In this document: one piece after another, positions 9,255 through 17,519 of the stretch | Layout of the letters: every line of letters starts with the position of its first letter | How positions within the stretch are numbered: the first letter of the stretch is position 1 | Origin: Streptomyces coeruleorubidus | Lineage (GTDB): Bacteria > Actinomycetota > Actinomycetes > Streptomycetales > Streptomycetaceae | Reading direction: 5' to 3' | NCBI RefSeq assembly: GCF_028885415.1 | Contig: NZ_CP118527.1 | Location: 3,596,001 to 3,660,000, forward strand | Length of the DNA: 64,000 nt | Notes under the pieces: model-generated | Database searches by the model: none | Told to the model about the DNA's origin: nothing | Seen by the model: the letters and a program-made list of their open reading frames with translations, nothing else | Made by a program: the position numbers and the translations under genes

Positions 9255-10721
9255 ATGGCCGTCGACTACCTGGTGATCGTCGTCTACCTGGCCGGCATGC
9301 TCGCCATGGGCTGGTGGGGCATGCGCCGCGCCCGGTCCAAGAGCGAGTTCCTGGTGGCCGGCCGCCGGCTCGGCCCGGCCATGTACTCCGGCACCATGGC
9401 GGCGATCGTCCTCGGCGGCGCCTCCACCATCGGCGGTGTGGGCCTCGGCTACCAGTACGGCCTGTCCGGCGCCTGGATGGTCTTCACCATCGGCCTCGGT
9501 CTGCTCGCCCTCTCCGTCTTCTTCTCCGCCCGCATCGCCCGGCTGAAGGTCTACACCGTCTCCGAGATGCTCGACCTGCGCTACGGAGGCGGCCGGGCCG
9601 GCGTCATCTCCGGTGTCGTCATGTGGGCGTACACCCTCATGCTCGCGGTGACCTCGACCATCGCCTACGCCACGATCTTCGACGTCCTGTTCGACATGAA
9701 TCGCACGCTCGCGATCGTCCTCGGCGGCTCGATCGTCGTCGCGTACTCCACCCTCGGCGGGATGTGGTCGATCACCCTGACGGACATGGTGCAGTTCGTC
9801 GTGAAGACCATCGGCGTACTGCTCCTGCTGCTGCCGATCGCCGTCGTGAAGGCGGGCGGGTTCAGTGAGATGAAGGCGCAACTGCCCACCGAGTACTTCG
9901 ACCCGCTCGGCATCGGCGGCGAGACGATCTTCACCTACGTGCTGATCTACACCTTCGGCATGCTCATCGGGCAGGACATCTGGCAGCGCGTGTTCACCGC
10001 ACGCAGCGACCGGACCGCCCGGTGGGGCGGGACGATCGCCGGTACCTACTGCCTCGCGTACGCCCTCGCCGGTGCCGTCATCGGTACGGCGGCCAAGGTG
10101 CTGTACCCGAAGCTCGGCAGCGCGGACGACGCCTTCGCGACCATCGTGAAGGAGGAACTGCCCGTCGGAGTACGGGGGTTGGTGCTGGCCGCCGCCCTGG
10201 CCGCCGTGATGTCGACGTCCTCGGGCGCGCTGATCGCCTGCGCCACCGTCGCCAACAACGACATCTGGTCCCGGCTGCGGGGCATCGGCAAGGGTTCTCC
10301 GGCCGAGGACCACGACGAGGTGAAGGGCAATCGTGCCTTCATCCTGCTCATGGGCCTCGCGGTCATCGCCACGGCCATCGCGATCGACGACGTCGTGCAG
10401 GCGCTGACCGTCGCCTACAACCTCCTCGTCGGCGGACTGCTCGTGCCGATCCTCGGCGGGCTGGTGTGGAAGCGGGGCACGGTGTACGGCGCCCTCGCCT
10501 CCGTCGTGGTCGGCGGACTCGCGGTCATAGTGCTGATGGCGACGCACGGCATCCTCGCCAACGAGCCCGTCTACTACGGCCTGCTCGCCTCGCTCGCCGC
10601 GTACGTGATCGTCTCCCTGGCCACCCCCGCCACCGACGCCGCCGTCCTCGCCGCCTGGCGCGAGCGGCTCGCCGGACGGTCCCCCGAACTCGTGTCCGAA
10701 CCGGTCACGGCTCCCCAGTAG
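9255..10721 (+). CDS. Sodium:solute symporter (SSS family)
   Basis: A 488-residue integral membrane protein with about 13 hydrophobic segments and the SSS hallmarks: LVAGRRLG near residue 30, a glycine-rich loop GGASTIGGVGLGYQYG, YSTLGGMWSITLTDMVQF in the middle, and GQDIWQRVFTARS. It imports a small organic solute with sodium. ATG 9255 follows AAGGAGG by 4 bases. Its position between a divergent PucR regulator and a ureohydrolase suggests uptake of a guanidino compound, polyamine or amino acid. Substrate assignment from context only. Confidence 0.85.
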   Translation: MAVDYLVIVVYLAGMLAMGWWGMRRARSKSEFLVAGRRLGPAMYSGTMAAIVLGGASTIGGVGLGYQYGLSGAWMVFTIGLGLLALSVFFSARIARLKVYTVSEMLDLRYGGGRAGVISGVVMWAYTLMLAVTSTIAYATIFDVLFDMNRTLAIVLGGSIVVAYSTLGGMWSITLTDMVQFVVKTIGVLLLLLPIAVVKAGGFSEMKAQLPTEYFDPLGIGGETIFTYVLIYTFGMLIGQDIWQRVFTARSDRTARWGGTIAGTYCLAYALAGAVIGTAAKVLYPKLGSADDAFATIVKEELPVGVRGLVLAAALAAVMSTSSGALIACATVANNDIWSRLRGIGKGSPAEDHDEVKGNRAFILLMGLAVIATAIAIDDVVQALTVAYNLLVGGLLVPILGGLVWKRGTVYGALASVVVGGLAVIVLMATHGILANEPVYYGLLASLAAYVIVSLATPATDAAVLAAWRERLAGRSPELVSEPVTAPQ

Positions 10722-10733
10722 AGTCGTAGAGCA

Positions 10734-10764
10734 AGCAGTACATAGCTGTAGATAGCAGTGCATA
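10734..10764. promoter_or_regulatory. Direct repeat AGCAGTACATA / AGCAGTGCATA
   Basis: AGCAGTACATA (10734-10744) and AGCAGTGCATA (10754-10764) differ at one position and are spaced 20 bases start to start. They lie in the unusually AT-rich 76-base gap between the symporter stop and the ureohydrolase start. Two turns of helix between repeats fit a dimeric activator site, and PucR is the nearest regulator. Inference only. Confidence 0.35.
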
Positions 10765-10797
10765 CGCGATGAAGCGTAGGAGAGAAGGCATTTCCTC

Positions 10798-11781
10798 ATG
10801 AGCAGCAACGAGACTCCCCGCGGGCCCGTCGACTCCTCCCGCGTCCCGCGGTACGCCGGTCCCGCGACCTTCGCCCGGCTGCCCCGGCTCGACGAGGTCG
10901 GCGGACGGGCCGACGTCGCCGTGGTGGGCGTGCCGTTCGACTCGGGTGTCTCGTACCGGCCGGGCGCCCGCTTCGGCGGCAACGCGATCCGTGAGGCGTC
11001 CCGGCTGCTGCGCCCCTACAACCCGGCACAGGACGCCTCCCCGTTCGCCCTCGCCCAGGTCGCGGACGGCGGCGACATCGCCGTGAACCCGTTCAACATC
11101 AACGAGGCCGTCGAGACCGTCGAGGCCGCCGCGGACGACCTGCTCGGCTCGGGCGCCCGCCTGATGACCCTCGGCGGCGACCACACCATCGCGCTGCCGC
11201 TGCTGCGGTCGGTGGCGAAGAAGCACGGCCCGGTGGCCCTGCTGCACTTCGACGCCCACCTCGACACCTGGGACACCTACTTCGGCGCCGAGTACACGCA
11301 CGGCACCCCGTTCCGCCGCGCGGTCGAGGAGGGCATCCTCGACACCTCCGCCCTGTCCCACGTCGGCACGCGCGGCCCGCTCTACGGCAAGCAGGACCTG
11401 ACCGACGACGAGAAGATGGGCTTCGGCATCGTCACCTCGGCGGACGTCTACCGGCGCGGCGCCGACGAGGTCGCCGACCAGCTGCGCCAGCGCATCGGCG
11501 ACCGGCCGCTGTACATCTCCATCGACATCGACTGCCTCGACCCGGCCCACGCCCCCGGCACCGGCACGCCCGAGGCCGGCGGCATGACCTCGCGCGAGCT
11601 GCTGGAGATCCTGCGCGGGCTGGCGTCCTGCAACCTCGTCTCGGCGGACGTCGTCGAGGTGGCCCCCGCGTACGATCACGCGGAGATCACATCGGTGGCC
11701 GCGTCCCACACGGCGTACGAACTGACCACGATCATGTCGCGCCAGATCGCCGCGGCCCGGAAGGACTCGGAAGCGCAGTGA
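10798..11781 (+). CDS. speB: Ureohydrolase (agmatinase / guanidinobutyrase family)
   Basis: A 327-residue binuclear-manganese ureohydrolase that splits a guanidino compound into an amine and urea. Metal-ligand motifs are complete: GGDHTI (about 125), [10 protein letters not shown] (about 150) and SIDIDCLDP (about 242). Length and motifs fit agmatinase, guanidinobutyrase and guanidinopropionase alike. The name speB follows common annotation of Streptomyces homologues. The direct GTGA overlap with a TPP-dependent decarboxylase-like gene points rather to 4-guanidinobutyrate, because an AruI-type decarboxylase feeds that pathway in pseudomonads. The SD is weak (GAGAGAAGG about 9 bases upstream). 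Confidence 0.85.
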   Translation: MSSNETPRGPVDSSRVPRYAGPATFARLPRLDEVGGRADVAVVGVPFDSGVSYRPGARFGGNAIREASRLLRPYNPAQDASPFALAQVADGGDIAVNPFNINEAVETVEAAADDLLGSGARLMTLGGDHTIALPLLRSVAKKHGPVALLHFDAHLDTWDTYFGAEYTHGTPFRRAVEEGILDTSALSHVGTRGPLYGKQDLTDDEKMGFGIVTSADVYRRGADEVADQLRQRIGDRPLYISIDIDCLDPAHAPGTGTPEAGGMTSRELLEILRGLASCNLVSADVVEVAPAYDHAEITSVAASHTAYELTTIMSRQIAAARKDSEAQ

Positions 11782-13463
11782 CTCACGACCACGACCTGGT
11801 GCTCCGCCCGACGCCCGCCCAGACGGAGGCCGCCCTGAACTCTCCTCCCGGCCGCAACGGCGGAGACCTGGTCGTGGAGACGCTGGCCGGGCTGGGCGCC
11901 ACGACCGTCTTCGGCCTGCCCGGCCAGCACGCCCTCGGCATGTTCGACGCGCTGCGCCGCTCGGACCTCAGGTATGTCGGCCTGCGGGTGGAGAACAACG
12001 CCGGGTTCGCGGCGGACGCGTACGGCCGGATCACGGGTGAGGCGGCGCCGCTGCTGCTGTCGACGGGGCCGGGAGCGCTGACCTCGCTGGCGGCGCTCCA
12101 GGAGGCGGCGGCCGCCTCCGCGCCCGTGCTGGCGATCAGCAGCCAGGTCCCCACCGCGGGGCTCGGCGGCGGCCGCCACGGCTATCTGCACGAACTGCCC
12201 GACCAGGCGGCCTCGTTCCGGGGCGTGGTGAAGTCGGTCCACACCGTCCGCACCCAGTCACAGATCCCGTCCGCCATCGAGGCGGCCTGGAAGTCGGCGC
12301 TGAGCGCCCCGCACGGGCCGGTGTGGGTGGAGATCCCGCAGGACGTGCTGCTCGCCGAGACGGCGATCCCGGTGGTGACCGGCGGCGACGCCTTCCCCGA
12401 GGAGCTGCCGCCGCGCCCCGAACTGACCGCCGTGGCCGCCGACCTGCTGTCGAAGGCGGCCCGCCCGGCGATCATCGCGGGCGGCGGAGTGGTCCGGGCG
12501 GACGCGTCGAAGAAGCTGCGTCAGCTGGCCGAGACCCTTCAAGCGCCGGTCGTCACGACGCCGGGCGGCAAGGGCGCGTTCCCCTGGTCGCACCCGCTGT
12601 CACTCCAGTCCTGGATGGAGGACCGCCACACCACGGAGTTCCTGGAGGACGCGGACGTACTCCTCGTCGTCGGCTCGGGTCTCGGCGAACTCTCCTCGAA
12701 CTACCACACCTTCAAGCCGCGCGGCCGGGTCGTCCAGATCGAGGCCGACCTCGGCAAGCTGGAGTCCAACCACCCGGCCCTGGGCATCCACGCGGACGCC
12801 CGCCTCGCCTTGCAGGCGCTGCTGGAGACGGTCTCCGAGCGGCAGGACCCGACGGCGCCGGAGCGCGTCCGCGCGCTGCTCGCGAAGGTCGCCGAGCGCA
12901 TCGCCGCCCAGGAACTCACCCTGGAACAGGAGGTGTTGGCGTCGGTACGGAAGGCGCTCCCCGCCGACTCCCCGTCCTTCTGGGACATGACGATCCTCGC
13001 GTACTGGGCCTGGTCGGCCTTCGACGCCAAGGGCCCCAACCACATGCACTCCGCACAGGGCGCGGGCGGCCTCGGCTACGCCTTCCCGGCGGCACTCGGC
13101 GCGGCGGTGGCCGACCCGACCCGGCCGGTCCTCGCCGTCTCCGGCGACGGCGGCGCCCTGTACTCGATCGCCGAGCTGGCGACGGCCCGCCAGTACGGCC
13201 TGAACGTCACCTGGCTGATCGTCGACGACGGCGGCTACGGCATCCTGCGCGAGTACATGACCGACGCGTTCGGCGAGGCGACCGCGACGGAGCTGACCCG
13301 GCCGGACTACGTGGCACTGGCGGAGTCCTTCGGCGTCCCCGGGGTCCGTACGACCCCGGAGAACCTGGAGCAGGACCTCGCGAAGCAACTCGCGTCGCCC
13401 GGGCCCTCGGTGGTCCTGCTCCCGGCCGTGCTGCGGATGTTCGCGCCGACGCACCTGGACTGA
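11778..13463 (+). CDS. Thiamine-diphosphate-dependent enzyme (acetolactate synthase/2-ketoacid decarboxylase-like)
   Basis: A 561-residue protein with the three domains of the POX/AHAS family. The Pyr domain contains [16 protein letters not shown] and the catalytic Glu in [15 protein letters not shown]. The middle domain contains [12 protein letters not shown]. The PP domain has the ThDP/Mg motif GDGGALYS...VDDGGYG, with Asp-Asp-Gly where Asn-Asn-Gly is usual. Biosynthetic AHAS normally has a neighbouring small subunit; none is here. Its GTG start overlaps the ureohydrolase stop (GTGA), so the two are translationally coupled. A role as 2-ketoarginine decarboxylase (AruI-like) is the most economical explanation, but substrate specificity is inferred. 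Confidence 0.8.
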   Translation: MTHDHDLVLRPTPAQTEAALNSPPGRNGGDLVVETLAGLGATTVFGLPGQHALGMFDALRRSDLRYVGLRVENNAGFAADAYGRITGEAAPLLLSTGPGALTSLAALQEAAAASAPVLAISSQVPTAGLGGGRHGYLHELPDQAASFRGVVKSVHTVRTQSQIPSAIEAAWKSALSAPHGPVWVEIPQDVLLAETAIPVVTGGDAFPEELPPRPELTAVAADLLSKAARPAIIAGGGVVRADASKKLRQLAETLQAPVVTTPGGKGAFPWSHPLSLQSWMEDRHTTEFLEDADVLLVVGSGLGELSSNYHTFKPRGRVVQIEADLGKLESNHPALGIHADARLALQALLETVSERQDPTAPERVRALLAKVAERIAAQELTLEQEVLASVRKALPADSPSFWDMTILAYWAWSAFDAKGPNHMHSAQGAGGLGYAFPAALGAAVADPTRPVLAVSGDGGALYSIAELATARQYGLNVTWLIVDDGGYGILREYMTDAFGEATATELTRPDYVALAESFGVPGVRTTPENLEQDLAKQLASPGPSVVLLPAVLRMFAPTHLD

Positions 13464-13561
13464 GCGGCGGCCGGTCCGACCAGGCCGTTTCTTCGCTCCT
13501 CACATGGACGGGACAGAGCGGGGCACCCGTGTACCCGTTCACCAGCGAAGGGGAGCTGATC

Positions 13562-13804
13562 ATGGTAGTCGCCACCGTCATCGTCGGGTGTGTGGTCCTG
13601 GCCGTCCTGGCCTTCCTCGTCCCCCGTCTCTCCCGCCACCCCGAACGCGGCGCGCAACGTACGCTCGGTGCCGGGGCCCGGGCCGGTGGCAAAGCGCCCG
13701 GCATTCTGGGCCGGCTCTTCAGCAAGCCCTTCCACAGCAGTTCGCGCGCGGTGAGCCGCAGCGGTTCGGCAGGTCGCCGCTCCCGCGGCCGCATGCCCTT
13801 CTGA
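13562..13804 (+). CDS. Small single-span membrane protein
   Basis: An 80-residue protein beginning MVVATVIVGCVVLAVLAFLVPRLSR, one transmembrane helix from about residue 2 to 20, followed by a strongly basic Ser/Gly/Arg tail of about 55 residues. ATG 13562 follows GGGGAG by 6 bases. Such short basic-tailed membrane proteins recur in Streptomyces genomes as a DUF family; no function is known to me. It is the last plus-strand gene before a convergent anti-sigma-factor-like kinase gene. Confidence 0.6.
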   Translation: MVVATVIVGCVVLAVLAFLVPRLSRHPERGAQRTLGAGARAGGKAPGILGRLFSKPFHSSSRAVSRSGSAGRRSRGRMPF

Positions 13805-13872
13805 CCGACGACGCGGGCCGAGCGGGGAGAATGGTCATGAACGCCGCGCCGCGGTCACCGCGTACGCCCACA

Positions 13873-13901
13873 GGGGTCACCGTCACCACGGCGGTGACCC
13901 C
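13873..13901. terminator. Hairpin between convergent genes
   Basis: GGGGTCACC (13873-13881) pairs perfectly with GGTGACCCC (13893-13901) across an 11-base loop. It sits between the stop of the small membrane protein gene and the stop of the convergent regulator gene, so a bidirectional terminator is likely. No T-run follows, as is common in Streptomyces. Confidence 0.45.
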
Positions 13902-13939
13902 GACCGTCAGGACCCGCACGGCGCACCGGTGAGCAGAAC

Positions 13940-14374
13940 TCAGTTACTGCTGCCGTCATGCCGGTCGTTGCCGGTATCGGTACCGGCGGGGCGGAAGCAT
14001 GCCGTCACCGTCTTGCCGTTCCGCTGGCACCGCATCCCCCACTCATCGGCGAGCTTCTGCACGATCGCCACTCCGCGGCCGGAGACATCCCCCGGCTCTG
14101 GTTCGCGCTGGCGCGGCAGCGTCGGGTCCTCGTCGTGGACGCTCACATGAAGGCAGTCGCCGTCCCATGTGAGGACCAGATGCGCGTCGCTGTGCGCGTG
14201 GATGTGCGCATTGGTGATCAGCTCGGACACGGCCAGCACGATGGCGTCCACCGTGTCCGGCTCCGCAGCGGTCCAGGGCAGGGACTCGAGACGCCTGCGT
14301 GTCCACTCCCGCCCGGCGCGTACTCCCTCGGACACGGGGAACGAGTGCGCCCATCCCATCGCCTTCACCGCCAC
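13940..14374 (-). CDS. ATP-binding anti-sigma regulatory protein (RsbW/SpoIIAB-type HATPase)
   Basis: A 144-residue stand-alone GHKL ATPase domain. The N box is SELITNAHIHA, the G1 box is VHDEDP, and the G2 box is SGRGVAIVQKLADEWG, followed by a short polar tail. Proteins of this size and make-up (HATPase_c_2) act as serine kinases of anti-anti-sigma proteins or as anti-sigma factors; streptomycetes have dozens. GTG 14374 follows AGGAGG by 7-8 bases; the longer frame from 14485 has no comparable site. No sigma factor or antagonist is adjacent, so its partner is unknown. Confidence 0.75.
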   Translation of the reverse strand: MAVKAMGWAHSFPVSEGVRAGREWTRRRLESLPWTAAEPDTVDAIVLAVSELITNAHIHAHSDAHLVLTWDGDCLHVSVHDEDPTLPRQREPEPGDVSGRGVAIVQKLADEWGMRCQRNGKTVTACFRPAGTDTGNDRHDGSSN

Positions 14375-14526
14375 TGCCCCGACCTCCTCTCCCTCGGCCC
14401 CACGCACGTGAATGAACCGAGTACCCGGCGCCCGCCTCAACAGACACGATGCGGTGGGCCGCCCGCGACTTTCCGGCCGGCCCACCCCACACGCCAGTTA
14501 CTTCTCGAGCACGGCTCGAACACTGC

Positions 14527-15141
14527 CTAGAGGCCGTCGCGGACCATCGCGGCGACGAGGTGGACGTGGCGGTCGGCCGCCGTGTTCGACATCTCGTTCT
14601 CGAAGTTCAGGCCGTAGGGCCAGAAGTGGCCGCCGCCGGTGGAGATCTTCGCTCCGGAGCCGTCGTACTGCTTGACCAGCGCGGTCGCCTGCCCGCCGGT
14701 CCAGGTGCCGCTGCCGCCGAGTCGGGACCAGCCCGAGCTGGTGCCCACGCCGATGGTGTGGGCGATCTCGTGCAGAGCCGTCCGCTCGGTCATGTAGCTG
14801 CGGTTGCTGCCGAAGCGGATCGTCCCGTTGATGTTGCCGTCGGCGGTGGGGACGCCCGGCTCGTAGCGGACGGTGATGGTCTTGCCCAGGTCACTGAGGT
14901 TGTTGTAGCGGGCCACCGCCGCGTTCATGGCCCGGGTGATGGCGTCGTAGGCGGTGCGCTGGTCCTCGGTGGGGTTGCTCGCCCGCACGAGGGACCAGGT
15001 GATGGTGGCCGCGGCGGCGCGTTCGCGGGCCGGGGCGGGTGCGGTGTGGGAGGCGGTCTGGGGGGTGGCGGCCTGGGCGACGGTCGGGCCGGTCAGCAGT
15101 GCGGCCGTGAGGGCGGCTATGACTGCTTTGCGTGGGCTCAT
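14527..15141 (-). CDS. Secreted zincin-type metallopeptidase-like protein
   Basis: A 204-residue protein. It has a signal peptide (MSPRKAVIAALTAALLTGPTVAQAA) and a short linker. The mature domain holds HEIAHTIGVGT, a HExxHxxGxG zinc-binding motif like that of metzincins. A downstream HFWPYGLNFENEMS segment could supply further active-site or Met-turn residues. ATG 15141 is supported by AGGAGG 7 bases upstream; the longer frame from 15213 would put 24 residues before the signal peptide. Whether it is an active protease is uncertain: the usual Asp or His third ligand is not obvious. Exported and small, comparable in size to snapalysin but with a different motif spacing. Confidence 0.65.
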   Translation of the reverse strand: MSPRKAVIAALTAALLTGPTVAQAATPQTASHTAPAPARERAAAATITWSLVRASNPTEDQRTAYDAITRAMNAAVARYNNLSDLGKTITVRYEPGVPTADGNINGTIRFGSNRSYMTERTALHEIAHTIGVGTSSGWSRLGGSGTWTGGQATALVKQYDGSGAKISTGGGHFWPYGLNFENEMSNTAADRHVHLVAAMVRDGL

Positions 15142-15339
15142 TGAGGATCCTCCTGTGGGGGTGGCCGTGACAAAGCTTGCGAAACTTCGTACGGCGTTCG
15201 GGATCTCGGACATGCGGACCCACTGTCGAATCAGCTCGGATACGACGAACCCTCGTCACTGAAGCGGCAGTTGACGCGCTGTCGACCGCAAGTATCCCGG
15301 TGGGAAAGGCGGCGTCAAGAGTTTCGGCAGGGGTCAGTG

Positions 15340-15375
15340 GAACGGCCCCCTGACCGTGGTGTCAGAGGGCCGTTC
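15340..15375. terminator. Strong hairpin in the 15.14-15.46 kb gap
   Basis: GAACGGCCCCCTGAC (15340-15354) pairs with GTCAGAGGGCCGTTC (15361-15375) with one mismatch and a 6-base loop. The surrounding 315-base stretch (15142-15456) has no gene. It also contains the promoter side of the metallopeptidase gene and the 3' end of the TnpB remnant. Confidence 0.5.
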
Positions 15376-15424
15376 GCCGGTGGGACGGGGATCAGCTGAC
15401 GTCGGACGGGTCGAGACGTTGAAG

Positions 15425-16000
15425 TGCTCTCCCGGCTGGAGCCGGGAGATTCCTGCCTACCTTGCGGTGGCGGGCTTGACGCGTTTGCGCGCCTGACGAC
15501 TGCACCTTCCGGCAGCCGGGATCGCCACGAGGCCGATCCGGTACAGGTGCAAGATGTTCCGGGCTGCGTTGAAGTCGGCGTTGCCCGACCATCCGCAGTG
15601 CGGGTTCTTGCATACGAACGTGGCCTGGTCTTCCCGGCTGCCCGGTGTGGTGAGGCCGCAGGCTGAGCAGCGCTGGGAGGTTCCGGGAGCCGGGACCTTG
15701 ACCAGGGTGCCGCCGCGCTGGGCAAGCTTGTACGTCAACATCGCGGTCGTGCGGCCCCATGCCTCCTGGCTGATGGAGCGGTTGAGACCGGCCTTGGCCT
15801 TGACGTTCCTGCCCGGCTCTTCGACGGTGCCCCGAGCGGACTTGACCATGTTCGTGATGGTGAGTGCTTCGACCACCACGACGCCGTAGGTGCGGGCGAG
15901 GTAGGTGGTGGTCTGATGCTGCCAGTCAAGGGCTCGTCGCGTGGCTTTTGCTCGGAGCTGCTTGATCTGGTCGTAGGTGTGCTGCAAGCGCGACGAGCTC
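15425..16000 (-). mobile_element. tnpB: IS200/IS605-type TnpB (OrfB) remnant
   Basis: The open frame 15457-16152 encodes, from about 16000 downward, the C-terminal half of a TnpB RNA-guided nuclease. It retains the RuvC-II Glu in VVVVEALTITN, the zinc ribbon CSACG...CKNPHCG, and the RuvC-III Asp in NADFNAARN. The N-terminal half with the RuvC-I Asp is missing, so the nuclease is dead. Upstream codons of the same frame derive from the neighbouring glycosyltransferase remnant, not from TnpB. No TnpA gene is present. The homologous N-terminus begins around HTYDQIKQLRAKATRR. Confidence 0.8.
15429..15448. ncRNA. Terminal hairpin of the TnpB element (possible omega-RNA scaffold remnant)
   Basis: CTCCCGGC (15429-15436), loop TGGA, GCCGGGAG (15441-15448): a perfect 8-bp stem just beyond the tnpB stop at 15457, at the element's right end. 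In IS200/IS605 elements this position holds the guide-RNA (omega-RNA) scaffold and the transposition hairpin. With the nuclease truncated it is probably a relic. Confidence 0.45.
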
Positions 16001-16436
16001 ACTGTCGGCACCTCCGCCCAGGCCGCCGGGCCGAGCACTGGCCCCGGAGCCACTGGTCCCGCCGGGGGCCTGCCCACTCTGCCCGTTCTGCCCACCGGGG
16101 GGCGCCTCGCCACCCGGGAAGCCGCCGCCCGGGAAGCCCCGGCCGCCACCACCCCCGCCCCCGGGCCCGCCGAAGCCGCTGCCCGTCGACGGTGAGGAAG
16201 TTCCCGGCGTCCAACGAGCCGAAGAACCAGGCCTTCCAGCTCTGCGTGCCGCTCAGCACGGCGGCGCTGTAGAAGCTGTTCAGGCTGGAGCCGGACAGGT
16301 TCCAGGAGTAGAGCACCGCCGCCAGGGCGAGGATCGCGAGCAGCACGGGGAGCGACCAGCGCGGGGCTGACCTTTCCCCCGGCGGGGGTGAGGGCGGCGC
16401 GGCGGTGCGGAGCTGGGATTCGGTGGCAGATGTCAC
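16000..16436 (-). pseudogene. Broken ArnT/PMT-like membrane glycosyltransferase
   Basis: The first ~80 codons from GTG 16436 encode a Pro/Ser-rich start, a transmembrane helix (LPVLLAILALAAVLYSW) and the family-typical NLSGSSLNSFYSAAV, WKAWFFGSLDAGNFLTVD. Immediately after NFLTVD (about 16200) the frame changes. In another frame the DNA reads GSGFGGPGGGGGGRGFPGGG and onward, the glycine-rich loop that normally lies hundreds of residues later. So an internal deletion joined the N-terminus to the linker out of frame, and the TnpB remnant follows directly. The gene would be about 700 residues when intact and cannot be functional. Confidence 0.7.
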
Positions 16437-16581
16437 CTCAGCATCGCGGACAGCCCTGGTTTGTGGCCGCTGTGCCGAAGCTGGTGCTTTCCTGTGAAAC
16501 CACACAGCGCCCGGTAACGACTCGCACAAACCTTCGCCAAGTCGCACAACCTTTACCCCGACCTGATGAGTCATGGGGTGC

Positions 16582-17433
16582 ATGACTTCTGGGATATCCC
16601 GCCGCGCGAGAGTGCTGGCGGCGGCCGTGGGTACGGGCGTGCTCGTGCCGCTCGTCGCCGCCGCCACGCCCGCCTCCGCCGCCACTCCGGCCGTGACCTG
16701 TACGTCCGCCAAGGCCGGCCTCGCCGCCAAGCTGAAGCAGGACATCAGCGCCGCGCTCGCCACCCGCAAGGGCACCGTCGCCGTCGGCCTCTACGACCGC
16801 AGCACCAACACGACCTGCACCCTGCGCGCGGGCACCGCCTACGACTCGGCCAGCGTCGTCAAGGTCACCGTCCTCGCCACGCTGCTGTGGGACGCGAAGA
16901 AGACGAACCGGTATCTCACCGACCGCGAGAACACCCTCGCCAAGGCCATGATCACCAAGTCGGACAACGCCGCGACCTCCACCCTGTGGAAGCAGCTCGG
17001 CATGACGAAGATCAGGGGCTTCCTCGCCGCCGCCGGCATGACCCAGACCAAGCCCGGCGCGAACGGCTACTGGGGCCTGACACAGATCACCGTCACCGAC
17101 GAGCAGAAGCTGCTGAAGCTCCTGACCGCCAGGAACACGGTCCTGAGCGACAACTCCCGTGCCTACATCCTCAAGCTGATGGGCCAGGTCGTCTCGTCCC
17201 AGCGCTGGGGCACGCCGTACGGAGTGCCCTCGGGCGTCACCGTGGCCGTGAAGAACGGCTGGCTGCAACGCTCCACGAACGGCTGGCGGGTGCACAGCGT
17301 CGGCGCGTTCAAGGGCGGCGGCCACGACTACATGATCACTGTGCTCACCCACGGCAACAGCACGATGAACTACGGCATCGCGACCATCCAGGCCGTGGTC
17401 AAGGTCATCCACAAGGACCTGGCCGCGAGCTGA
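16582..17433 (+). CDS. Secreted serine hydrolase, class A beta-lactamase-like fold
   Basis: A 283-residue exported protein with a signal peptide (to about AATPASAA). The penicillin-recognising motifs are SVVK (SxxK, about residue 89) and SDN (about 129). KNG (about 225) replaces the usual KTG. The omega-loop Glu of true class A beta-lactamases is not evident. It is therefore more likely a beta-lactamase-related serine hydrolase acting on cell-wall peptides than a resistance enzyme. The ATG at 16573 would add three residues; neither start has a strong SD. It faces away from the pseudogene cluster on the other strand and is followed 86 bases later by the phytase-like gene. Confidence 0.75.
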   Translation: MTSGISRRARVLAAAVGTGVLVPLVAAATPASAATPAVTCTSAKAGLAAKLKQDISAALATRKGTVAVGLYDRSTNTTCTLRAGTAYDSASVVKVTVLATLLWDAKKTNRYLTDRENTLAKAMITKSDNAATSTLWKQLGMTKIRGFLAAAGMTQTKPGANGYWGLTQITVTDEQKLLKLLTARNTVLSDNSRAYILKLMGQVVSSQRWGTPYGVPSGVTVAVKNGWLQRSTNGWRVHSVGAFKGGGHDYMITVLTHGNSTMNYGIATIQAVVKVIHKDLAAS

Positions 17434-17519
17434 CCGTCCGTCCGCGGACACCTGTTCGCAAGCCGACCCTTCACCGTGCGGCCTACCCGACGTCACCGGC
17501 CCGCCCTACGGTGACGCCC

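Noticed and set aside
11778..13463. Biosynthetic acetolactate synthase large subunit (ilvB)
   Set aside because: No small regulatory subunit gene is adjacent and the gene is coupled to a ureohydrolase, so the ilvB label was not used.
13831..13932. 33-codon frame MVMNAAPRS... with GGGGAG upstream
   Set aside because: It has a plausible ribosome site but runs through the intergenic hairpin and is Thr/Arg low-complexity; not enough support for a gene.
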